From the NCBI GenBank assembly GCA_903933805.1, contig CAIZLM010000209.1:1-43542 (forward strand): a stretch of DNA of 43,542 bases, read 5' to 3'. A program made the position numbers and the translations under genes. The stretch comes from an uncultured Bacteroidota bacterium (lineage in GTDB: Bacteria > Bacteroidota > Bacteroidia > Chitinophagales > Saprospiraceae). Under the pieces are notes generated by a model, which searched no databases, was not told the DNA's origin, and saw only the letters and a list, made by a program, of their open reading frames with translations. Positions 25,464 to 33,800 of the stretch are shown here, piece by piece (positions within the stretch are counted from its first letter, which is position 1; the number at the start of each line of letters is the position of its first letter).

Positions 25464-26498
25464 GTGTTCAATTTTCTTAAATTTTTTAAGCAGGAATTAG
25501 CAGTTGACTTGGGCACTGCCAATACACTCATCATGGTGGACGACATAGTAGTGGTGGATGAGCCTTCTATTGTCGCCATTGATCGACGTACAGGCGCGAC
25601 CATTGCCACAGGGCATAAAGCCATGCAAATGCACGAAAAAACACATGAAAACATCAAGACGATTCGTCCGCTCAAAGATGGTGTCATTGCGGATTTTCAA
25701 GCAGCCGAGGCGATGATTCAGAGCATGATTAAGATGGTTGGGCGCAGGAATACGCTTTTCAGTCACTTAAAAATGGTTATCTGTATCCCCAGTGGTATTA
25801 CAGAAGTTGAAAAACGTGCGGTATTTGATTCTGCCGACCACGTGGACAGCAAAGAAACATACCTCATCCACGAGCCAATGGCTGCCGCTTTGGGCATCGG
25901 ATTGAACGTAGAGGAGCCCATTGGCAACATGATCATTGACATTGGCGGTGGCACCACCGAAATTGCGGTCATTGCACTGTCGGGCATCGTTTGCGATCAA
26001 AGTATCCGCATCGCTGGCGATGAACTCACCAATGATATCATGAACTACCTGAAACGCGAGCACAATGTGCTCATTGGTGAGCGTACTGCCGAACAAGTTA
26101 AGATTCACGTGGGATCTGCCTTGCACGAATTGGACAATCCGCCGCCTGATTTCCCTGTTAATGGCCGTGATTTGATGACAGGAATTCCCAAGCAAATCAA
26201 AATTAGTTACCAGGAAGTGGCCTACGCCCTTGATAAGAGCATCAGCAAAATTGAGGATGCAGTGCTGAAGGCGCTCGAACTTACCCCCCCTGAGTTGGCT
26301 TCTGATATTTACAAAACGGGTCTCTACCTCACTGGCGGTGGCGCTTTGCTCCGCGGTTTAGACAAGCGTCTGGAGGCGAAAACCAAGCTCAGTGTTCAAG
26401 TGGCAGATGATCCGCTCCGCGCAGTGGTGCGTGGTACTGGTTTAGCCCTCAAACACTCCGATCGGTTCTCGTTCCTGATCGATCGTAAGAGCGTATAA
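25464..26498 (+). CDS. mreB: rod shape-determining protein MreB
   Basis: The 344-residue protein starts with GTG and shows the actin-like motifs: AVDLGTANTLIMVDDIVVVD (phosphate 1), NMIIDIGGGTTEIAVIALSG (phosphate 2) near residue 155, and LYLTGGGALLRGLDKRLEA (adenosine) near 290. The N-terminal MFNFLKFFKQ is an amphipathic membrane-binding segment. MreB filaments direct lateral wall synthesis, implying a rod-shaped or elongated cell. It is the first gene of the cluster. Confidence 0.97.
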   Translation: MFNFLKFFKQELAVDLGTANTLIMVDDIVVVDEPSIVAIDRRTGATIATGHKAMQMHEKTHENIKTIRPLKDGVIADFQAAEAMIQSMIKMVGRRNTLFSHLKMVICIPSGITEVEKRAVFDSADHVDSKETYLIHEPMAAALGIGLNVEEPIGNMIIDIGGGTTEIAVIALSGIVCDQSIRIAGDELTNDIMNYLKREHNVLIGERTAEQVKIHVGSALHELDNPPPDFPVNGRDLMTGIPKQIKISYQEVAYALDKSISKIEDAVLKALELTPPELASDIYKTGLYLTGGGALLRGLDKRLEAKTKLSVQVADDPLRAVVRGTGLALKHSDRFSFLIDRKSV

Positions 26499-26562
26499 CA
26501 TTTACAGCTGACTGGCATTATTGCCGTTTACTCCTCCCCATTCTAATACTCAACACGTACAC

Positions 26563-27444
26563 ATGGGTCGGCTTTTCCAGCTCCTGCTCCGAAACGGAGG
26601 ATTCGTAACACTGGTATTTGTGGAGTTGTTTTGCTTCGTCCTTATGGTGCAATACAACTCCACACAATCCGTTATTTGGGCCAATACTACTGAGATTTTT
26701 GGTGGCAAAGTACTGGAGAGGCGACAGACCGTTTCAGATTACTTTGGTTTGCGCGAACAGGTAGACAGCCTGAATCAAATTGTGGACAGCCTACAGTCGC
26801 GCCTGTCCAATGCTCGCTTGGTGCAGGTGTCTGTTCAGGATACTTTTTACCAGGTTAATTATGATTCGCTGACGCTGAACGACTCTATTCGGCGGAAGAC
26901 GATTCGTCCATTGTACGAGTTTGTTTCGGCAAAAGTGGTTGGGAACTCAATCACCAGTGTCAACAATTGGCTCATTATCAACCGGGGCAGCAATGATCAT
27001 GTGGCCCCGCACATGGCTGTGATAAGTCCGAATGGTGTGGTGGGAGTTGTCCGGCACGTGAGCGAAAATTTCTCCATTGCCATGTCAGTACTGCACCGAC
27101 AAACACGGATCACCGCGTCACTCCCCAAACAAAACACCTTTGGTTCTCTGATGTGGGAGGGTGGCAACCCCCATGTGATGACGCTGAAAGATATTTCCAA
27201 ACATTTTCAAGAGCAGATACACCCTGGTGACCCAGTGCTGACCAGTGGGTACTCCACCATGTTTCCCAAGGGTATTTCGGTGGGTACAATTATCACCAAA
27301 CCAGAGCCTGACCCGGAAAATCCGCATTTTTTGGTGGTCAAAGTACAACTGAGTCAAGATATGTCGAACGTAGATGCTGTTTCCATTGTCCGCAATCTTT
27401 TTTCTGGGGAGTTGGACAGCCTGAAATCACAGATAAAGCAATGA
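26563..27444 (+). CDS. mreC: rod shape-determining protein MreC
   Basis: The 293-residue protein has one N-terminal membrane helix (GGFVTLVFVELFCFVLMVQY), a short coiled-coil (LREQVDSLNQIVDSLQSRL) and the beta-rich MreC core (VVGNSITSVNNWLIINRGSN, NGVVGVVRHVSENFSIAMSV, VLTSGYSTMFPKGISVGTI). It links MreB to the penicillin-binding proteins in the periplasm. The ATG at 26563 is chosen since it directly precedes the membrane helix; the frame is open further up from a TTG at 26521. It overlaps mreD by 4 bp. Confidence 0.94.
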   Translation: MGRLFQLLLRNGGFVTLVFVELFCFVLMVQYNSTQSVIWANTTEIFGGKVLERRQTVSDYFGLREQVDSLNQIVDSLQSRLSNARLVQVSVQDTFYQVNYDSLTLNDSIRRKTIRPLYEFVSAKVVGNSITSVNNWLIINRGSNDHVAPHMAVISPNGVVGVVRHVSENFSIAMSVLHRQTRITASLPKQNTFGSLMWEGGNPHVMTLKDISKHFQEQIHPGDPVLTSGYSTMFPKGISVGTIITKPEPDPENPHFLVVKVQLSQDMSNVDAVSIVRNLFSGELDSLKSQIKQ

Positions 27445-27962
27445 ATAGCGGTGTATTTCCAAGTATTTGGCGGTTTTTCGGCTTGGTCGCCGTACAGGTT
27501 CTGTTGTTAAAGCAGATAGGGTTGTCCATTGATTCAGCCTATTTCAACGTGCTTTTGTATCCGTTGTTCATCTTGTTGCTGCCTTTGCAATTGTCGCCGA
27601 ATTTTATGGTATTGCTGGGTTTTGCGGTTGGCATGGCGGTGGATATTTTTTACGCTTCACCGGGTGTTCACGCGAGTGCTGGGGCGTTTTCAGGTTTTGC
27701 GCGCAGCTATATTGTGGGCGCTTTTGCCCCAAAGGGAGGGTACACCTCCAAAGAACCTGTGTTTACGCCCGCTTATGTTACGTGGCAAACATTTATACAA
27801 GGATCGGCGGTGTTTTTTTTCTTCCACTTATTTTGGTTTTTTTCCGTGGATGCGTTCACGTTTGTATTTTTCAACTCCATCATCTTGAAAACAATGGTGT
27901 CTTGGGGCTTGACCATGGTATTTGTACTGTTGTATGCGGCCATGTTTAATCCTAAAAATTAG
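27441..27962 (+). CDS. mreD: rod shape-determining protein MreD
   Basis: The 173-residue protein is nearly all membrane helices (FGLVAVQVLLLKQIGLSID, VLLYPLFILLLPLQL, MVLLGFAVGMAVDIFYASPG, VTWQTFIQGSAVFFFFHLFW), which fits MreD in length and position after mreC. It starts with ATGA overlapping the mreC stop. The stop TAG at 27960-27962 shares its G with a 12-bp palindrome that may be a MITE relic. Confidence 0.9.
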   Translation: MNSGVFPSIWRFFGLVAVQVLLLKQIGLSIDSAYFNVLLYPLFILLLPLQLSPNFMVLLGFAVGMAVDIFYASPGVHASAGAFSGFARSYIVGAFAPKGGYTSKEPVFTPAYVTWQTFIQGSAVFFFFHLFWFFSVDAFTFVFFNSIILKTMVSWGLTMVFVLLYAAMFNPKN

Positions 27963-27973
27963 TAATCAGTTAC
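27962..27973. repeat. imperfect 12-bp palindrome GTAATCAGTTAC, possible MITE relic
   Basis: It resembles the fused terminal repeats seen at 39778 and 2081 with one mismatch in the palindrome. The flanking octamers AAAAATTA and AAAACTTT agree at 6 of 8 positions. It begins at the last base of the mreD stop codon. Confidence 0.3.
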
Positions 27974-28013
27974 AAAACTTTACCCTCGACCAATTGAAAC
28001 CTTCTAATTAGGT

Positions 28014-30011
28014 ATGAAATCCGGCCTCAATCGTCAGTTTGATATCCAGCGAATTTTCCTGGTATGTGCAGTTGTCTTGATTGCCAAGGCTGCACAATTG
28101 CAAATTTTTGATGATTCTTTCCGCCGCAGGGCCGACGCAACGACCATTGAAAACCTAACGGTTTACCCACCTAGGGGTTTGGTGTATGACCGCAACGGCG
28201 CCCTAATTATCAACAACGAAGCCACCTACGACCTCATGGCCACCTACCAACTGGTGGATTTTAAAAATATGAATATCCCTAAGTTCTGTGGTATTCTTGG
28301 CATTACAGAAACTGAATTCAAACAATATTTGACAAAAGACTGGAAAAGCGGCAAGTTTTCCCGTTCTGTTCCTTTTGTTTTTATCAAAAAAATGGCGCCC
28401 CAAACCTATGCGCGTTTACAGGAAAGCCTATATGAATTTCCTGGTTTTTTCGTGCAAGTGCGGAATATTAGGGGCTATCCGCACCGGGTTGGCGCGCATG
28501 TTCTCGGGTACATCAATGAGGTGGACCCCCGGGATATTGATCGGTCCGATGGCAAGTATGAAACCGGCGATTACATCGGAGCAGCCGGTATTGAAGCGGA
28601 ATACGAAGATTATTTGCGCGGTAAAAAGGGCGTAACATCCCTCCTCCGTGACAATATAGGCAGGATCGTGGGTAAATATAAAAACGGGGAATTGGACACC
28701 GCATCGGTTGCCGGACATGATCTGTTGTCGTCCATCGACATTCGCCTCCAAGAATATGGTGAGTACCTGATGCAGAATAAAACAGGCAGTGTTGTGGCCA
28801 TTGATCCTCAAACAGGTCAGATACTTTGTATGATCAGCGGGCCAACCTACGATCCAAATCTTCTGATTATGACCCAGGATCGCGGACAAGAATTCAGCCG
28901 TTTGCTCACACACCCGCTCAAGTACTTTTTTGATAGAACGGTGATGGCAAAGTACCCGCCCGGATCTATTTTTAAAACGGCTGTTTCGCTGGCAGGCTTG
29001 CAAGAAGGGGTGATTTACGCGGATGCCGGCTTCAATTGTAGCGGTGGCTATACTTACGCGGGAAGGACGTACAAATGCCACCACAGTGGCCACCTCAATG
29101 GTGTGGTAGATGCCATTTCGCATTCCTGCAACACCTATTATATGAGTAAATACCGCGACATCATTGATCATTTTGGGTATTCCAACCCACAACAAGGTCT
29201 TGATGTCTTCAATAAATACCTCAAAGAGTTTGGGTTTGGGCAACGGCTGGGTATAGACTATCCAAACGAGAGCCCGGGGGGATTTCCAACCTCGGCGTAT
29301 TACGATAAATTATACCCCAAAAAATTGGGGGGCTGGCACTCGCCAACCATCATGTCTTGCGGCATAGGTCAAGGTGAATTGCAACTCACCACGCTACAAA
29401 TGGCCAATTTTGCGGCCTGTATTGCCAACAGAGGATATTGGTACGCACCCCACCTTGCCATGAAATTTAAAGATGGAACGGCCATCCCAGATCGTTTTTT
29501 TGTCAAACACGAGGTGCATGTTGACCGTCGCCACTTCGATACCGTGGTGGAGGGTATGTCCCAGTGTGTTACCAGTGGTACCGCCCGCATTGCTGAGGTT
29601 CCCGGGCTTGATATTTGCGGCAAAACAGGTACCAGCCAGAACCCCCACGGCGATGATCACTCGGTATTTTTTGCCTTTGCCCCCAAAGTAAACCCCAAGA
29701 TTGCCATTGCTGTGTACGTTGAAAATGCAGGGTGGGGGGCGTCATTTGCTGCACCCATAGCCGGACTGATGATTGAGCGGTTTCTCAACGATACCATTGC
29801 AACCGACCGAAAACACATTGAAGACAATATGGCGAAGGCCAATCTGATAAATAAATTTTTGGCCAACAAGGCTTCTGCTAAAATCAGGGCAAGGGCTCCC
29901 GCTCCCAAAAGAGACAGTATCCCCAATCCGGAAGACTTGCCCAGCGATGAGCCTGAAGGCACAATCCCAACCACCGGCAACAGTACCGGGACGGGGCAAA
30001 AGAAACGATAG
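28014..30011 (+). CDS. mrdA: penicillin-binding protein 2 (transpeptidase)
   Basis: The 665-residue protein has an N-terminal membrane segment (IQRIFLVCAVVLIAKAAQLQ), the PBP dimerisation domain (VYPPRGLVYDRNGALIINNE) and the transpeptidase domain with the three active-site motifs: SxxK in KYPPGSIFKTAVS near residue 322, SxN in SHSCNTYY near 371, and KTGTSQNPHG near 540. A low-complexity Pro/Arg/Thr tail closes it. It cross-links peptidoglycan during elongation. It follows mreD after 51 bp. rodA, often the next gene, is absent: a convergent FKBP gene ends 4 bp after it. Confidence 0.95.
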   Translation: MKSGLNRQFDIQRIFLVCAVVLIAKAAQLQIFDDSFRRRADATTIENLTVYPPRGLVYDRNGALIINNEATYDLMATYQLVDFKNMNIPKFCGILGITETEFKQYLTKDWKSGKFSRSVPFVFIKKMAPQTYARLQESLYEFPGFFVQVRNIRGYPHRVGAHVLGYINEVDPRDIDRSDGKYETGDYIGAAGIEAEYEDYLRGKKGVTSLLRDNIGRIVGKYKNGELDTASVAGHDLLSSIDIRLQEYGEYLMQNKTGSVVAIDPQTGQILCMISGPTYDPNLLIMTQDRGQEFSRLLTHPLKYFFDRTVMAKYPPGSIFKTAVSLAGLQEGVIYADAGFNCSGGYTYAGRTYKCHHSGHLNGVVDAISHSCNTYYMSKYRDIIDHFGYSNPQQGLDVFNKYLKEFGFGQRLGIDYPNESPGGFPTSAYYDKLYPKKLGGWHSPTIMSCGIGQGELQLTTLQMANFAACIANRGYWYAPHLAMKFKDGTAIPDRFFVKHEVHVDRRHFDTVVEGMSQCVTSGTARIAEVPGLDICGKTGTSQNPHGDDHSVFFAFAPKVNPKIAIAVYVENAGWGASFAAPIAGLMIERFLNDTIATDRKHIEDNMAKANLINKFLANKASAKIRARAPAPKRDSIPNPEDLPSDEPEGTIPTTGNSTGTGQKKR

Positions 30012-30015
30012 TAGC

Positions 30016-30450
30016 TTAGAAATTTACCAGTTCTATGTCGAAAATCAGCACAGAGTTGGCGGGAATATCGCCCACACTTTGAGCGCCATACCCGAGGTTT
30101 GAAGGAACAAAAAAAGTGCCTTTCCCACCTTTTTTAAGGAGTGGAATACCTTCTTGCCACCCTAAAATGAGGTTCTTGAGCGGGAAAGTGGCTGTATTAT
30201 TTCCCGTAGTTTCGTCGAAAACCATGCCATTCAGGCGGTAGCCTTTGTATTTTACAGTGACTGTTGACTGCAAATTCGGGTGACCGCCACTGCCTTCTTG
30301 GGTGATGATATAATACAACCCGGAAGGTGTGGAGGTGGCTGTCAGGTTGTTGTCAGCGAGGTAACCCTCAATTTTTTCCATGTCACTCTGGTCTTTACAA
30401 GAGAGCACACTGAGGCTGGAAATAGCCAGTAAAAGCAGAAAATTGCGCAT
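30016..30450 (-). CDS. FKBP-type peptidyl-prolyl cis-trans isomerase, lipoprotein
   Basis: The 144-residue protein starts MRNFLLLLAISSLSVLSCKD, with Cys18 as a lipidation site after a lipoprotein signal. The FKBP fold follows: SGLYYIITQEGSGGHP, VTVKYKGYRLNGMVFDET, LILGWQEGIPLLKKGGKG and NLGYGAQSVGDIPANSVLIF. The frame is open to 30519, but the lipoprotein signal fixes the start at 30450. On the minus strand TTG (30502-30500), 23 bp and TACCTTCG (30476-30469) form a one-mismatch promoter. A short MITE lies upstream. Confidence 0.9.
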   Translation of the reverse strand: MRNFLLLLAISSLSVLSCKDQSDMEKIEGYLADNNLTATSTPSGLYYIITQEGSGGHPNLQSTVTVKYKGYRLNGMVFDETTGNNTATFPLKNLILGWQEGIPLLKKGGKGTFFVPSNLGYGAQSVGDIPANSVLIFDIELVNF

Positions 30451-30520
30451 TGTTGTCGTATTGAAACGCGAAGGTATGCTATTCAGGTAAAATGAAGAAC
30501 AAGTTGCGGTTTTCAACAAA

Positions 30521-30598
30521 GTAACTGGTTCGGTGGTCGCGTCTGGGACAAAAAAATGAACCTTTTTGGGCCATACAGCGTGCCACCTAACCGGTTAC
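30521..30598 (-). mobile_element. MITE, short form (78 bp)
   Basis: The ends are GTAACTGGTT and AACCGGTTAC. The flanking octamers TCAACAAA (30513-30520) and GCAACAAA (30599-30606) match at 7 of 8 positions. It sits in the 367-bp divergent gap between the FKBP gene and the giant secreted-protein gene; the rest of the gap contains the latter's promoter and no convincing gene. Confidence 0.93.
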
Positions 30599-30764
30599 GC
30601 AACAAAAGCCGCCGTTTGTGCGAGGTGTTCCGTATTTTTGTACGCGACAGTTTCAACATTGCTAGAATTGGCAATAATTTGTCACCAATCATGGGCAATA
30701 CCCCCTTAGAAATGTGCTTTTTTTGCCGATTCTTGACCAAACACAGACAATTACCAGGCAGCGA

Positions 30765-30795
30765 TTGGGGAATTTGAGCAGTCTGGCTACATTTG
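30765..30795 (+). promoter_or_regulatory. promoter of the T9SS-type secreted protein
   Basis: TTG at 30765-30767, a 20-bp spacer and TACATTTG at 30788-30795 fit the TTG-N17-23-TAnnTTTG pattern fully. The expected start site leaves a leader of roughly 18 nt before the ATG at 30818. Confidence 0.65.
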
Positions 30796-30817
30796 AGCGA
30801 TTTATTTGAAGACAAAG

Positions 30818-33800
30818 ATGAAGTTAACACTCCTTTCTGCAGCGGCCTTGTTGATGGCCTTGCCCCTTTTTGCACAGGCGCCAGTCAACGATGCCTTCAA
30901 CTGCAACACTATGGTTGATTTGGGCGTTGCCCCCGCTTGCCCGGGTACGGTATTCACCAACGTCAATGCTACGCCGAGTATTATTGCCACGCTTGACACG
31001 GTTTCGTGCTTCAATAGCGCCACGGCTGAGCGTGATGTGTGGTTTAAATTTACGTGCTCAGACACCCTTTTTGACTACCGTATTCACCTCAAATCGGCTG
31101 GTGGCACTCCCATTACAAATGCAGAGTTTGCCGTTTACCGCGGTGACTGCCAGTTCAACGGGCTTGGCGAGGTTGCTTGTGTGCGGGCCAATGTGGGGGA
31201 AGATTCTATCTCTGTTGATCTTTTTGGCCTGACCCCCAACGAATTATACTATATTAGGGTGTCGGATTGGTCGTCAACAGCCGCACCAAATTCGGGAGAA
31301 TTCACCCTTTGTGTGGATAAGATTCCGCCCATATTGACCATCAACCAGGGAGGTTCGCCGCTTTGTATGGGTACTTTGTACGATACCGGAGGCGCCAATG
31401 GGGACTACAGCTCAAACGAAGATTTTACATTCGTGATTTGTCCTGAACAACCCTCTGAATGTATCGCCTTTACCTTGGAGTATTACCACCTGGAGCCTAG
31501 TTTGCCCCAGTCCTTTCCCCCAGGGCAAGGGGATCAACTGTCATTTTATGATGGCCCTACTGTGAACAGCCCACTGTTGGCATCGCTTGATGGTGCAGGG
31601 TTTTCCCAAGAGAATATTGCCGGTGGCGGTGGTGTTTGTTTTCAGGTACATGCCACCAGCGGTTGCCTTACTGTTCGTTTTGAATCGGATGGTTCTGTGC
31701 AGGAAGAAGGTTGGAAGGGTACTTGGGCTTGCAGCTCAGATCCTTGTAAAACCGAAGAAGTCATCAACATTGACACCTCGTTTGCCGCATCTGATATTGA
31801 AGGTGCGGTATCCACAGGCGGCGCTATGGTGACGGTCACCGCTGTAAACTGTCCGCAGGGAGGTATGGGAACATTCCAATACCCCTCTGATCAGAATGCC
31901 CTCAACATGCAGAAAGGGCTATTGCTTACCTCTGGCCAGGCGCTGAATGCGCTCGGACCCAACAATGGCGGCGGTACGAGTTCCCAGAATGCCCCATTTT
32001 TCTCCGAAGATCCCGGTGATCCAGACCTTCAATACCTTTCAGCAGAATACGGGAGCGGCTCTACTTCCTACGATGTCTGTATCGTGGAATTGGATGTATT
32101 TGCGGCTACCAATGAGGTTGTTTTCGAATATGTTTTTGGATCGGAGGAGTATCCGGAATACGTTTTTTCGCCGACGGGTTTCAATGATATCTTTGCTTTT
32201 TTGGTCAGTGGCCCCGGCATAGTAGGGGATCCCAACCTGACCAACAGCGCCATTAACATAGCCGTATTGCCCAACACGGCTACCTTGGTGCAAATTGACA
32301 GTGTGAACAATCAAGTCAATTGGCAGTACTACCGCAACAATGAACTCAGCCAAACAATTGAATATGACGGACTTACCGCTGATTTGTTGGGGGTGAAAAA
32401 AAGCCTCACAGCCCGCGTTCCGGTAACACCATGTAATACGTATCACTTGAAACTTGCCATCGCCGACCGCGGCGATGAATCTTTTGACTCCGGCGTTTTT
32501 GTTTCTGAAATCAAGGCCGGTTCTCCGGATATTAAAATCGCCTTTAGCAGCGGGGTAGATTATTTTATTGAAAACTGCACAGGCAGCAATGATACCCTTT
32601 TCTTAACCCTTGACAAAGTGCCGACCGAGGAAACGACCTTCAATATTGGCATCGGCGGTACCGCTACGGAAGGGCTTGACTATGTGTTGAATATTCCACC
32701 TTCGATCACCTTCCTGCCCGGGCAGCAAACCTTGGCATTCCCAATCATCCCTTTGGTGGACAACCTGGTGGAAGGCGCTGAATTTATTACCGTGACCCTC
32801 TCACGCAACTATGGATGCGGTGAAGTAGCCCTGAAATCAGTAAAGGTTCAGATATTGGACAACGTGTTGGTGCAGGTGGAAGGCGGTGATACACTGACCA
32901 TGTGCAAGGGTGATTTCCTTCAACTAACGGCCACTGGCGCCAGTAATTATGTTTGGGAACCTCAGGACCAAGTCAGCAATGCCTATATCCCAAATCCTTT
33001 TACATCTCCATCCCAGAGCCTTTGGTTGGAATTGACCGGATCTGTGGGCGCTTGTCTCGACAAAGATTCGGTCTTTATTCGGGTTATCAGTCCTAGCATT
33101 GAAGCCATAAGCTTGACGCCCAATACCATTTGTCTTGGGGGAACGGTGGCATTACAGGCCACGAGCAGTGAACCCAATATTTCTTGGTCGCCCGCTGTTG
33201 GCCTTGACGACCCAAACAGTGCAACGCCAATGGCCTCACCAACCTTCCCGGTCACCTATACGGCAACTGTCAACTTGGAGGGCTGTACCGTACAAGCATC
33301 TGTGAGTATTATTGTGGATACCCTTTTCTTCCCCAATGTTATTGATGACTTGTTACAATGTCAGAATTTTCCGGTCCAATTGGCCAATACGCTGAATACG
33401 ACCAATCTATACGCTTGGGAGCCAACAACAGGTTTGAGCGATCCGACGGTGTCTGGTCCCATCGCACTGCCTGATCAGTCAACCACTTACGTGCTGACAG
33501 CCACCAGTATCAACGGGGTGTGTGAACAAAAAGATACGGTCGTTTTGAGCATTACACCGGCGGATGTTGATATTCTTGGCCCAGATTCCCTCAAAATATG
33601 CCTTGGCGCGGATTCTATTGAATTGATGACCCAGGTAACTCCAAATGGCTTCTTGGTCAACTGGTCCCCGACGGATTATCTGAGTAGCAGCACAGGGGCT
33701 TCCGTCAAAATAGCACCGCTGGAGTCGGTGACCATTACGGCCTCGTACCAAGTGGCTGGTTGCCCACCGGTGTTGGACTCTGTGTATATCCGAGTAGATA

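Noticed and set aside
28428-29243. 271-residue minus-strand frame inside mrdA
   Set aside because: It is antisense to a PBP2 with all active-site motifs; a long shadow frame caused by codon bias.
30690-30779. Short plus-strand frame before the giant secreted protein
   Set aside because: It has 29 codons, no family features and overlaps the -33 region of the promoter for the next gene; support is too weak.
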